64,000 nucleotides of DNA from Bradyrhizobium erythrophlei (GTDB taxonomy: Bacteria > Pseudomonadota > Alphaproteobacteria > Rhizobiales > Xanthobacteraceae), in contig NZ_LT670817.1 of the NCBI RefSeq assembly GCF_900129425.1, positions 6,200,001-6,264,000 on the forward strand, written 5' to 3'. Below, piece after piece: positions 34,981 through 44,164 of this stretch (position 1 is its first letter; each line of letters opens with the position of its first letter). The position numbers and the translations under genes are program-made. The notes under the pieces are model-generated. The model saw nothing but the letters and a program-made list of their open reading frames with translations. It made no database searches and was not told the origin of the DNA.

Positions 34981-36585
34981 TTATCTATTCCCGGCAACGC
35001 GCCGAACCGGCCGCGCGTCGCGTTGTCTCGGCTGCACGGGCACGGCTCCGATTTGTGGTCGGCCAGCGGCGTCCATTCTGGACGCCATCGCCAGCAATGC
35101 GTTGCGATCAACCTTGCTCAACGCGTTGCGCGGCATTTCCTCGATGATCAAAAGCCGCTCCGGAACCTTATAGGATGCAAGCCGTCTCGCGGCCTCGCTG
35201 AGAATTTCGGAAAGGACCGTATCCTTCGTCCCGTCGGCGAGCTTTACGAAACCGAACACGCGCTGTCCGAATACCGCATCCGGTATTCCCACCACGGCGG
35301 CTTGCTCGACCGCGGAATGCGAGGCGACCAGCGCCTGCTCCACCTCGGGAGGCGAGATATTGGTGCCGCCGCGAATGATGATGTCTTTCTTGCGGGATAC
35401 GAACCAGAGCTCATCGTTCTCGCCGCGCCGCATCAGATCCCCGGTATGATACCAGCCGGCCTTCAGGCATTCCTCTGTCGCTCGAGGATCGTTCCAATAA
35501 CCTTCGAACACATTCGCCCCGCGGATCAGAAGTTCTCCGGGTTCGCCGTCGGCGACATCAGCGCCATTTTCGTCCACCAACCGGATTCGGGCACCTTTCT
35601 GGATCCGCACGACCGGTCCACGTTGCAGGCCGAAAGTCAGGGATCCCACGGCTTCCGTTGCAGCCCAAAAATTGCGGAGATGTACGCCAAAGGTCGATGT
35701 AACCTGATCCTGCAGATCGATCGGGCAGACATCCGCCCCGGTCAGGCAGATTCGCAGGGAACCCAGATTGCGCGGCTGGGCTCGCTGACTCTCGAGAAGC
35801 GCCGCATACTGGGCCGGGAAGCCGATACACCAGGTGCAGCCATGGCGTTCGATGGTGTCCAGCACAGCGTCGGCGTCAAAGCCTTCGAGCAGGACGAAAG
35901 GGGCGCCGAACTGAACGAAGGACAGAAGGCAGATGAGCCCGCTCATATGCGCCATGGGCAGCGGCAGGAGCATGACGTCATCGTCCGAAAATCCCCAGTG
36001 CCCGACGATCAGATCCACCGATTCGGATAGCGTTGCCGGCGTATGAACCACGAATTTCGGCTGGCCGGTCGTCCCCGAGGTATTGATCAGCACGGCAGGC
36101 TTGTACGATGCGGCCGGGAATCGCAAACTCCCGTTACTGGCCTCGTCAAACAGCCCTTCCCAGGGCTGGACGCCGTGATCCTCAAAGGTCCCGTTGACGA
36201 TGAAGCGCTTGTTCCTGGGGAGAATTGAAGCGTCAACGGGTGCAACATTCTCGTAGAGCCCGATTTCGCCAATATAAATTGCCGGTTTCAACCGCTGCAG
36301 GAGGGGGGCGAGTTCGGCGAATTTGAAGGCCGTGCGCAATGGGGCCGCGATGGCCCCCAATTTAAAGCAGGCATAGTACGCGATGATCATTTCGGGACGG
36401 TTCATCATATGAAGGACGACGCGATCACCCGGTCCGATACCGCGCTTAGCCAGTCCGCGCGCGAGCCGTTCAGCTTCGATCGCAAGCCGCTTGTAAGTCC
36501 AGACCTGTTCGCCGAAGACGAATGCAGTACTTTGTGGCCGGGTTTCCGACTGGCGTAGGAGGGCGTCCATGGGGGTCATTTTCAT
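34981..36585 (-). CDS. AMP-dependent acyl-CoA synthetase/ligase
   Basis: Adenylate-forming enzyme of 534 residues that activates a carboxylic acid as its CoA thioester. The AMP-binding motif is INTSGTTGQPKFVVHT. Downstream come FWAATEAVG, the YHTGDLMRRG motif and the hinge/C-terminal SRKKDIIIRGGTNISPPEVE, with the catalytic Lys in RNALSKVDRNAL. The start at 36585 has GGAG eight bases upstream. It converges on nicB and is divergent from pncB. It could activate a dicarboxylate such as glutarate formed from nicotinate, but the substrate is not readable from sequence. Confidence 0.85.
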   Translation of the reverse strand: MKMTPMDALLRQSETRPQSTAFVFGEQVWTYKRLAIEAERLARGLAKRGIGPGDRVVLHMMNRPEMIIAYYACFKLGAIAAPLRTAFKFAELAPLLQRLKPAIYIGEIGLYENVAPVDASILPRNKRFIVNGTFEDHGVQPWEGLFDEASNGSLRFPAASYKPAVLINTSGTTGQPKFVVHTPATLSESVDLIVGHWGFSDDDVMLLPLPMAHMSGLICLLSFVQFGAPFVLLEGFDADAVLDTIERHGCTWCIGFPAQYAALLESQRAQPRNLGSLRICLTGADVCPIDLQDQVTSTFGVHLRNFWAATEAVGSLTFGLQRGPVVRIQKGARIRLVDENGADVADGEPGELLIRGANVFEGYWNDPRATEECLKAGWYHTGDLMRRGENDELWFVSRKKDIIIRGGTNISPPEVEQALVASHSAVEQAAVVGIPDAVFGQRVFGFVKLADGTKDTVLSEILSEAARRLASYKVPERLLIIEEMPRNALSKVDRNALLAMASRMDAAGRPQIGAVPVQPRQRDARPVRRVAGNR

Positions 36586-36851
36586 TGGCTGGTCTCCGGT
36601 TGCTGATATGTGACAGCTAGCCTGGACCGGCCGCACTACGGCCCGATTTCAGCTTCGGAAGAAATGGTTGCAATCGTAGCCGAGTGGGCCAACAGGTGGC
36701 GGAAACCGGATAAACCTCGCTCGCCCCCCGGAGCGGGATCGGACGGCGATCAGGCCGGACGGCCGTCCCTCAGGCGGCCGGGGCGTTGGCAGCCGACGGG
36801 CGCAACCGAAAGCCACTGGTTGCAGGGCTCCCGGCGAGCTAGAGTTGTAAT

Positions 36852-38156
36852 ATGGCAGTCACAGATATTGCATCCCGGACCTACAATCACGGCTGGCGGC
36901 TCGATCCGATCGTGCGCAGCCTGCTCGATACCGATTTCTACAAGCTGCTGATGGTGCAAATGATCCGGGAATTCTACCCGAACACGCGCACCACCTTTTC
37001 GGTCATCAATCGCAGCCGGCACGTCCGGCTCGCCGAGGTGATCGACGCGGGCGAGCTTCGCGCCCAGCTCGATCACGCCCGCAGTATCCGCTTCAGCAAG
37101 AAAGAGCTGATCTGGCTTGCCGGCAATACCTTCTATGGCAAGACCCAGATGTTTTCGCCGGACTTCATCAACTGGCTCGCCGCGTTCCGCCTTCCCGAAT
37201 ATGAGCTGCACAAGGTGGATGGCCAATACGAATTGCATTTCCATGGGCCCTGGACCCACACCACGATGTGGGAGATTCCGGCGCTTGCGATTCTCAATGA
37301 GTTGCGCTCGCGCCAGGTGACCAAGGGACAGGGGCGATTTGTCCTCGACGTTCTCTATGCCCGAGCCAAAGCCAAGCTTTGGGCCAAGGTCGAGCGTCTG
37401 CGCAAATTGGACGGCTTGCGCCTTTCCGATTTCGGCACGCGGCGGCGCCATGGTTTCCTGTGGCAGCGCTGGTGCGTCGAGGCGGTCAAGGAAGGCCTGG
37501 GGCCGTCCTTTACCGGCACCTCCAACATCTTGCTGGCAATGGACAACGATCTCGAAGCGATCGGGACCAATGCCCATGAATTGCCGATGGTGGCCGCGGC
37601 CCTCGCGAACGACGATACTGAATTGCGCTGGGCGCCGTATCGCGTCCTGGATCAGTGGCGCCATACCTATGGCGGCAATCTTCTGATCGCCCTTCCCGAC
37701 GCCTTCGGCACCACGTCATTCCTGCGGGATGCGCCCGAATGGGTGGCGGACTGGACCGGCTTTCGACCGGACAGTGCGCCGCCGATCGCGGCAGGCGAAG
37801 AAATCATCAAATGGTGGAAGCAGAAGGGCCGCGACCCCAGGGAGAAGCTCTTGGTGTTTTCCGACGGAATGGATGTCGGATCGATCGAGGAAACCTACCG
37901 TCACTTTGCGGGACGGGTGCGGATCAGTTTCGGCTGGGGCACCAACCTGACCAACGATTTCGTGGGCTGCGCGCCTGACGGCTCGGTCGATCTCGACCCG
38001 ATCTCGATCGTCTGCAAGGTGACGTCGGTCGACGGCAGGCCCGCCGTGAAACTCTCGGACAATCCGGAAAAGGCTACCGGTGACTTGTCCGAAGTTGACC
38101 GCTATCTGCGCGTGTTTGGAAACGCAGGCCGGGTGCGCAGCGCTGTGCATGTCTGA
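36852..38156 (+). CDS. pncB: Nicotinate phosphoribosyltransferase
   Basis: Converts nicotinate and PRPP to nicotinate mononucleotide in NAD salvage. The 434-residue protein has the family landmarks SLLDTDFYKLLMVQMI at the N-terminus, FGTRRRH in the middle (with the phosphorylated/catalytic His region), TGTSN-like FTGTSNILLA, and GWGTNLTNDF near the C-terminus. Its presence next to catabolic genes marks a branch point: nicotinate made by the local nicotinamidase can go to NAD or to degradation. No TTYGYATRCRAA site was seen in its upstream region (36586-36851). Confidence 0.93.
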   Translation: MAVTDIASRTYNHGWRLDPIVRSLLDTDFYKLLMVQMIREFYPNTRTTFSVINRSRHVRLAEVIDAGELRAQLDHARSIRFSKKELIWLAGNTFYGKTQMFSPDFINWLAAFRLPEYELHKVDGQYELHFHGPWTHTTMWEIPALAILNELRSRQVTKGQGRFVLDVLYARAKAKLWAKVERLRKLDGLRLSDFGTRRRHGFLWQRWCVEAVKEGLGPSFTGTSNILLAMDNDLEAIGTNAHELPMVAAALANDDTELRWAPYRVLDQWRHTYGGNLLIALPDAFGTTSFLRDAPEWVADWTGFRPDSAPPIAAGEEIIKWWKQKGRDPREKLLVFSDGMDVGSIEETYRHFAGRVRISFGWGTNLTNDFVGCAPDGSVDLDPISIVCKVTSVDGRPAVKLSDNPEKATGDLSEVDRYLRVFGNAGRVRSAVHV

Positions 38157-38241
38157 GGAGCGGCACAAACGATCCCGGGATATGGCGAGAACGGAGTTTT
38201 CACCGGCAGCCATGGCTTGATGTATGACAACTTCGGAACGG

Positions 38242-39657
38242 TTATCTGGCGATTGATTTTTTGGCGGAACGTTCGCTCGCTTTCGGCGCCGGCAGCGGTA
38301 TCGCGGAGAAAACGTTGTCAGGATCGAAGCGCTGCTTGACCTCCCGCAACCGGTCAATATTGGCGCCGTAGGCCAGCGCGATTTGATCGTGTTCGTCCGG
38401 ACCCAGAAGATTGGCATAGCCGCCGGGCAGCGCGGCCGTCGCCAACACCCGCGACAGGTGACGCGCCCACTCTCGATGGACACCGCCATTTTGTTCGTCG
38501 CCGGGCTCCCACGCCGCGATAGCCTCGACCAGGAAATGTTCCCGCCGTATTCCGAAGGCGGATGCATTCACGGGAATCCGCGTCGGCGCACCGTGGAAAT
38601 GATGTAGCGCAATCATCGTGAAGCGTGATGTTCTCTTGCTCCCGGCCGCGACCAGCGATACGATGACATTGGACGACAGTTCGGCGAGCCACCGTGTCTG
38701 CAGCGCATAGTGTCTGCCGTTTACTACCTCGGCATCGAACATCGCCAGATGATCGAGGCAGCTCATGACATCGATCCGGGTCATGATCGGCGTGCCCAGG
38801 TCTTTCAGACCGTCCATAACCTGCGCGCCTTCCGCGGGGTCGCCGCTCCAGGTTGGCGCGAGAAACAGCACCGGTACGCAGTCCGGTCCCGAGAGAACAC
38901 CGGCTGTCACCGCGAATTCATCAGGAGCCGACGCAACCATTGTTGCGTAGCGTAGCAGTACTGTCTCGGCCTCGGACCATGGAAACAGAATCAGTCCTGC
39001 CAACAACTCACTAACCGGATGCAGGCGGATGCGCATCGAGGTCACGACGCCAAAATTGCCGCCGCCGCCGGACAAAGCCCAGAACAGGTCGGGGTGCTGG
39101 AACGCATCCGCGATGATGCTTCGTCCATCGGAGAGGACAATCTCGGCGCCAAGCAGGTTGTCGAGCGCGAGACCAAATCGCGGACTGAGCGGACCGTATC
39201 CGCCGCCGAGCGTGAGGCCGACCATGCCGACCCCGCCGCAATTGCCGGTGACGGCGGTTAAACCGTGCGGAGCCGCCGCGGCGACCACATCCTTGGCTCG
39301 GGCGCCGACTTCGACAGTTGCAACCCGCGCCGTTGCATTCACGGTTACCCGCCGCATCGCAGAGAGGTCGATGACCAGACCTTCGTGGCGCAGGGCTCGC
39401 CCGGCCCAGTCGTGCCCGCCGCCCCGCACCGAGAGCGGAAGCTGATGGGCCTGCGCAACGCGCACCGCCGCCTTGACGTCCTCCTGGGTCTCGCAGATCG
39501 CCAGAAGCGCCGGCCGGTGATCCACCGCACCATTCCAGATCTGCCGGGCGGATTCATAGGCATCGTCCCCGGGCACCACAACCTTGCCTCGCATCGCCGT
39601 GCGGAGTTCGCGCGCCGCGGCGAGTTCGGGCCTGGCTGTCTTGCGCATCGTTTCCAT
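38242..39657 (-). CDS. FAD-linked oxidase, berberine-bridge type with bicovalent flavin motif
   Basis: Flavin oxidoreductase of 471 residues. An N-terminal PCMH FAD-binding domain carries RGGGHDWAGRA (His for 8-alpha attachment) and GNCGGVGMVGLTLGGGYG (Cys for 6-S attachment), so FAD is probably held by two covalent bonds. The C-terminal BBE domain has the typical NLLGPDEHDQIALAYGANIDRLREVKQRFDP region in part. No signal peptide is evident. It converges with pncB. Seventy-seven bases upstream lies the palindrome GTTACGGCCGTAAC. Substrate unknown. Confidence 0.86.
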   Translation of the reverse strand: METMRKTARPELAAARELRTAMRGKVVVPGDDAYESARQIWNGAVDHRPALLAICETQEDVKAAVRVAQAHQLPLSVRGGGHDWAGRALRHEGLVIDLSAMRRVTVNATARVATVEVGARAKDVVAAAAPHGLTAVTGNCGGVGMVGLTLGGGYGPLSPRFGLALDNLLGAEIVLSDGRSIIADAFQHPDLFWALSGGGGNFGVVTSMRIRLHPVSELLAGLILFPWSEAETVLLRYATMVASAPDEFAVTAGVLSGPDCVPVLFLAPTWSGDPAEGAQVMDGLKDLGTPIMTRIDVMSCLDHLAMFDAEVVNGRHYALQTRWLAELSSNVIVSLVAAGSKRTSRFTMIALHHFHGAPTRIPVNASAFGIRREHFLVEAIAAWEPGDEQNGGVHREWARHLSRVLATAALPGGYANLLGPDEHDQIALAYGANIDRLREVKQRFDPDNVFSAIPLPAPKASERSAKKSIAR

Positions 39658-39733
39658 CTCAATCTCCCAACTGATGACGGGAGTGAGAATCGGGAGAACG
39701 CGCTACCTCGCGATTTCGGCAATGGAAAATTAC

Positions 39734-39747
39734 GTTACGGCCGTAAC
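39734..39747. promoter_or_regulatory. Perfect 14-bp palindrome GTTACGGCCGTAAC
   Basis: Located 77 bases upstream of the FAD-linked oxidase start. A nearly identical element, GTTACCGCCGTAAC, is at 44056-44069 in the gene-poor stretch upstream of the dihaem protein and sensor kinase. The two copies flank the kinase/dihaem module, so a common regulator such as the encoded OmpR-type protein is plausible. Confidence 0.5.
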
Positions 39748-39832
39748 AGTGCGCAGTGCGCTTTTCTCATGCGACCAGCAATGCGTTAAGGAACTGGTTG
39801 CCGAGCAGCGGGTTCGCGGTTCCGCGACCCAC

Positions 39833-42349
39833 TCAATGCGCCAGGGAATATGCCGCCCGCGGGGGGCCCGGCGGTAGTTTCGCTTCACGCCTGTTCAGCT
39901 CCGAACAATGATCGAGCGCCACGGCGATTTCCGCAGCAACAATCGGCCAATGCACGACGTCGGCGATACCGGCCACCATGAGAGCATCGGCACCGATTTC
40001 TCCAGTCGATTTCGTCGCCAGCACGACCGGCAGACGGGGCGCGGCTTGATGCAGCGCGGTCGCCAGTTCAAGCGATGCAACAGTCGACCCGAGATGGCCG
40101 ACGACCAGCACATCGAACCGCTCCGATGCTGATCGGCATGCGGCCAGCGCCGAATCCTTGTCTGTGAATCCGACGGGCTCATAGCCGAGGGCCGCCAACA
40201 TCTCCTCTTCCCTCAGCAGCTGGCTGCTGTCGTCGGCCACCATCAATACGGTTTCGCCGCGTCCCAGTGCAAGCGCTGGCGCATCCACCTGAGGCGCCGG
40301 CGTGGCCGTCGCCAGGCAGCGCAGCCAAATCTCGAAACAACTGCCCACGCCCGGGGTACTCGCAACGTACATCGCTCCGCCATGCTCGCGCACGATCTCG
40401 CGTACCGTCGCCAGTCCGAGCCCGTTCCCACCCGAACGCGTGGTAAAGAATGGCTCGAAGATCTGAGCCATCGTGGGCCCGTCCATGCCACGGCCGGCGT
40501 CTCTCACCGCGATGCTGACATAACGGCCCGGTTCAAGCTCGCCATGGGTAAGGCGGCGCGCTTCGGAGACTTCGTGCACCGTGGTCTCGACCTCGATGCG
40601 TCCGGTATTTCCCATTGCCTGCGCCGCGTTGTTGCAGAGATTGAGGATCACCTGCAGCAGTTGGGCGAATTCGCCGGAAACGATGGCAGCCGCCGGCGGC
40701 TCATGGATCACGAGTTCCATCGTCGGCGGCAGCGAGACATTCAGCAGCGAGGCCGCCTCTGCAACCAGAGTCCCCGCGCTCAGGGCCCTCCGACTCGCAT
40801 CGCGCGGGCGCCCGAAAGTCAGAATCTGATCGACAAGATCACGCGCCCGCTCCGCTCCAAGGCGTATCGCATCGAGACTGTGACGTGGCCGGGCATCGGA
40901 AGCGAGTTGCTCTTCTATCACTTCCGAATGGCCGAGAATTCCTCCGAGGATATTGTTGAAGTTATGAGCGATACCACTGGTGAATGTACCTACCGTCTCC
41001 ATGCGGCGCGCCTGCTGCAGGCGCTGCTCCAGCCGGGCTCGTTCCTTTTCCATGGAGTGCCGCTCAACGGCGTGGACAATGGTATCGAGAGCCATGCGCA
41101 GGAGACTGAGTTCGCCGGCCGCCGTAATGCGGCAAGGCCGGCCAATCGCATCAAAACCCAGCACGAAGCCGGTACCGTCCTTGTCGACGTTGGTCACGCA
41201 CGCCCATCCCCCGAGGCCAAGGGCAAGGCACGCTTCCTTGTTTACACCGGGAGGCATCCAATCGACGCGCGGAACCTGGATAATTCCATCGACGGCGGGG
41301 CCGAACCGGGCCGCAAGGGCCGGCGCGCGCTCCGGCCATCCCGGCGGAAAGCTCTTTCCCGCCTTGCACCAGGCATGCACCCGCGGGGTTGGACCGGACA
41401 TCACAAAATAACCGCGGTCAGAGCCGACGCATTCCGCCATATCGCCGAGCGCCCGGTCAATCTCGGCACCGATATTCTGAGGCGGCGCGTTGATGAAACG
41501 CATCGAGATACCCGCGATCACATGCTCGAACGCGGCGCGGCGCTGAAGCACGTTCGCCCGCGCCCGGAGCCGCAGGCCAAGGTAAACCAGCAGCCCGACC
41601 AATAGCAGCGATGTCCCGTAAAGCGCCCGACGGAACTGTCGCGCGGTCGTCCTCGACGCGCTTTGGCGTATCAGGACCATGGTGCGAAGGCTGTCCTGGT
41701 CGCGCTTTCGCGGCAAAGCGCGCATCGCTTTCAACGTATTGTCGACGGCGGGAAGCAGGTCATGAAGCAGCCGTCCATGCGCCAGCAATCCTCCCACGAC
41801 ATCACCATCACCAGCTGTGGAAGCCCGCTGTAAGGCGAGTTCATCCAACCGATCCTTAACGTCGCGGACAGCCGCCGAAGAGGTATCGAGGGTGAGGTGC
41901 AGCATCGCGGCCGAGGCGGCAGTGACTGCCGGACCCAGATCCGATGACTCCAAACGGACGCCGAACCGTCCGAAAAAGGAAAGCGAATTGTGCAACAGGG
42001 CGTTGTCGCTCTTGAATTGTTCGACCAGTTCCTCCTGCCGGTCGATCGACGCCGCCAGTTGATCCACCGCCGCCGTCGTCTCGGTATCGATGGCCGCCGT
42101 CTTGCGCAATTGACCGAGCGAATCGTGCAGTGCGTTGATCTCCCAAACCAACGGATCGTAGTTGCGCAGCGTGCCGGCGCGCGCGCTGAAGACATCGCGA
42201 TACAGTGCGCTTTCTATCATTGCGAAACGGTCGAGTTCGCCGAGGGCACGGTCGAACAGCTCCGCTTCCGGATTGATCGCGCGTACTGAGAGCCAGGTAA
42301 GCAGCAGAACGAGAACGGGAACCATCGCCGCGGCGGGTGTTACCTTCAT
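39833..42349 (-). CDS. Hybrid sensor histidine kinase with degenerate receiver
   Basis: Sensor kinase of 838 residues. It has an N-terminal membrane helix, a helical extracytoplasmic sensor about 220 residues long (DAHL-like), a second membrane helix (LYGTSLLLVGLLVYLGL), a GAF-like domain, a HisKA domain with phospho-acceptor His in SGIAHNFNNILGGILGHSE, and a HATPase domain (NLCNNAAQAM, DAGRGMDG, GNGLGLATV). The C-terminal receiver-like domain keeps the acidic pair (ADDS) but reads DVLVVGHLG where the phosphorylated Asp is expected, so it cannot act as a normal phosphoreceiver. Its start overlaps the dihaem protein gene (ATGA). Confidence 0.88.
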   Translation of the reverse strand: MKVTPAAAMVPVLVLLLTWLSVRAINPEAELFDRALGELDRFAMIESALYRDVFSARAGTLRNYDPLVWEINALHDSLGQLRKTAAIDTETTAAVDQLAASIDRQEELVEQFKSDNALLHNSLSFFGRFGVRLESSDLGPAVTAASAAMLHLTLDTSSAAVRDVKDRLDELALQRASTAGDGDVVGGLLAHGRLLHDLLPAVDNTLKAMRALPRKRDQDSLRTMVLIRQSASRTTARQFRRALYGTSLLLVGLLVYLGLRLRARANVLQRRAAFEHVIAGISMRFINAPPQNIGAEIDRALGDMAECVGSDRGYFVMSGPTPRVHAWCKAGKSFPPGWPERAPALAARFGPAVDGIIQVPRVDWMPPGVNKEACLALGLGGWACVTNVDKDGTGFVLGFDAIGRPCRITAAGELSLLRMALDTIVHAVERHSMEKERARLEQRLQQARRMETVGTFTSGIAHNFNNILGGILGHSEVIEEQLASDARPRHSLDAIRLGAERARDLVDQILTFGRPRDASRRALSAGTLVAEAASLLNVSLPPTMELVIHEPPAAAIVSGEFAQLLQVILNLCNNAAQAMGNTGRIEVETTVHEVSEARRLTHGELEPGRYVSIAVRDAGRGMDGPTMAQIFEPFFTTRSGGNGLGLATVREIVREHGGAMYVASTPGVGSCFEIWLRCLATATPAPQVDAPALALGRGETVLMVADDSSQLLREEEMLAALGYEPVGFTDKDSALAACRSASERFDVLVVGHLGSTVASLELATALHQAAPRLPVVLATKSTGEIGADALMVAGIADVVHWPIVAAEIAVALDHCSELNRREAKLPPGPPRAAYSLAH

Positions 42350-43386
42350 GGTTGCGCTCCAGCGACAGGTGCGCCGCGATAGGTCCCGGTCAGCGTGCGC
42401 AGGAAGGCGACGATGGCATCGATTTGCGCGGCGGACAGCGTTCGATCCAGCTGCGCTGCGGCCATTTTGCGCACGGCCTCGTCAAGGGTCGGTGTGCTGC
42501 CGTCGTGAAAATAGGGCGCCGTCGTCGCGACATTGCGCAGGCTCGGTACCCGCACGATCTCCGGCTTTGCCTGGACGAGCGGGCGGAATATGCCCTGCCG
42601 CTCGAACAGATTGCCCCCGACATTCGCGCCCTGATGGCAAGAACTGCAGCCGAGCGACTTGAACAGTTGATAGCCGTCCAATTCCTCGGTCGAAAGCGCC
42701 GACGTGTCCCCACCGAGCCAACGATCAAACCGGCTGCCCGGCGTGAGCAAGGATTCTTCAAAAGTCACCAGCGCGTCCAGGAAGCTGGACCGATCCGGGG
42801 CCCGACCGTAGGCCGCGCGAAACTGCCGCACCATTTCCGGATCGGCGTTCAGCTTCCCGACAACCTCGTCAACGCTCGTCCGCATATTCGCCGGATTTTC
42901 CAGCGACGACTCGGCCTGGGCTGCGAGAGCCCGAAAATTACCCTCCCAGTTAAGCCGAAAGCTGAGCGCCGCATTGAAGACGGTCAGCGTGTCGAAGGGA
43001 GCGTTCGAACCGTCACGGGCCGTCATGGTTCGACCCCCGCCGGCGCCATTGGTTCGCAGGTCGTGACACGAAGAGCATGCGAGTTTTCCGTCACCGGACA
43101 GGCGTGGGTCGCCGAACAATCGCTCTCCCAGCGCCAATTTCCGCGGATCGGCCGCAGGCGGCGGCGGAATCGGTGTTATCGGTTCCTGGTCTGCCAACGG
43201 CTTTGCGTCCGGGGTCCGATTGTCGGAAACCTGCGCGGCCGACGCGGTCGCCAGAAGCAGCAATCCCAGACAGATCCACAGCAACCGGCAATGCGCGCGC
43301 AAGGCTGTCGGCACCACGGGCCCGCGCGCAAATGAAATTTTAAAATGGTGTGGCTGACACGAGGCCGGCGACCACGATCCTATCAT
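42346..43386 (-). CDS. Dihaem cytochrome c peroxidase/MauG family protein
   Basis: Periplasmic dihaem protein with two haem c sites, CSSCHDL and CSSCHQG, and the family spacing of a CcpA/MauG fold (LGERLFGDPRLSGDGKLACSSCH in part, VPSLRNVATTAPYFHDG). A signal-peptide-like segment (LLWICLGLLLLATASA) lies about 30 residues in from the first ATG, and the preceding DNA is AT-rich, so the true start may be GTG at 43317 or 43314; 43386 is the outer limit. It is translationally coupled to the sensor kinase, suggesting a redox or peroxide-related signalling module. Confidence 0.85.
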   Translation of the reverse strand: MIGSWSPASCQPHHFKISFARGPVVPTALRAHCRLLWICLGLLLLATASAAQVSDNRTPDAKPLADQEPITPIPPPPAADPRKLALGERLFGDPRLSGDGKLACSSCHDLRTNGAGGGRTMTARDGSNAPFDTLTVFNAALSFRLNWEGNFRALAAQAESSLENPANMRTSVDEVVGKLNADPEMVRQFRAAYGRAPDRSSFLDALVTFEESLLTPGSRFDRWLGGDTSALSTEELDGYQLFKSLGCSSCHQGANVGGNLFERQGIFRPLVQAKPEIVRVPSLRNVATTAPYFHDGSTPTLDEAVRKMAAAQLDRTLSAAQIDAIVAFLRTLTGTYRGAPVAGAQP

Positions 43387-44055
43387 TCCCGGCGACCTCC
43401 GCGCCCGGCAAGGTATTCGATGTCAGCGCAAGAAATTCCGGCGTCGTTCGGGGATCGATGGTTGAGAACCCGCGATACGGTCGCCAGCCGGGCACCGGGA
43501 TCTCCCCGCCCGGATTGCGCACCGCCCGCCGGATCTCCGCCGTCTGCGGATTTGCCGGAGTCGAGAAAGCACGGATCCATCGCCACGGCATAGGCGGCGC
43601 AGCCCGCGAGAACCTCTGCGATCGTCCATGACATGACCACGAGCAGGAGACGCGGAAAGGCGACCTCGCCGCACGCGGCAAAGCCCAAGACTGCCTTCGT
43701 CACAAACCCGGTCGCGGCGCCGGCGATCGCGCGCCACGCCGTATGTTCCGCTGACGACGTCCGCAGCGTTTGGTTGTCGCCGTTGAGCCGATCCTGAGCC
43801 GGCGGGCGCGGAAGCTGGCGGTATGATCGGCCGCGCAGCCACGCGGCGCCGGATTGTCCACCGGGCGCGGTGCGGGCTTCCGCCGCAGAGTATCGCCGAG
43901 ATATTGCTTTCTCGTCTGTGTATTTGGCGTGCGTGAGCGACGATGGCTCGCCAGCTAACCGGTTCTGGAACTGCATGGACCTCTCCCAAGAGCTGTTGGC
44001 TCGGGAGATTCTGCCTTGGCTATATTGCCGCATCATTCCAGTGCGTGAGATTGAG
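43387..44055 (-). other. Gene-poor stretch with a possible degenerate small gene
   Basis: No convincing intact gene is visible between the dihaem protein and the OmpR-type regulator. On the minus strand one frame has a membrane-like stretch (LLLVVMSWTIAEVLAGCAAYAVA, about 43570-43640), while a different frame from about 43600 down to a stop at 43340 reads like real protein (STPANPQTAEIRRAVRNPGG, then PGWRPYRGFSTIDPRTTPEF). The switch of frame suggests a frameshifted secreted protein, or else chance. Low confidence in either case. Confidence 0.25.
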
Positions 44056-44069
44056 GTTACCGCCGTAAC
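44056..44069. promoter_or_regulatory. Near-palindrome GTTACCGCCGTAAC (second copy)
   Basis: One base different from the perfect palindrome at 39734-39747. It lies about 90 bases beyond the stop of the OmpR-type regulator, on the side facing the dihaem protein/kinase genes. Confidence 0.45.
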
Positions 44070-44164
44070 GCGGCGCGCCGCTGTTCCGCTTCGGGAGGCA
44101 GGTCGCCCTGCGAATTGCGGGGTTCGCCCCGCGGTCTCCTCCCGTTGCCTTCGACAGGCCGTCA

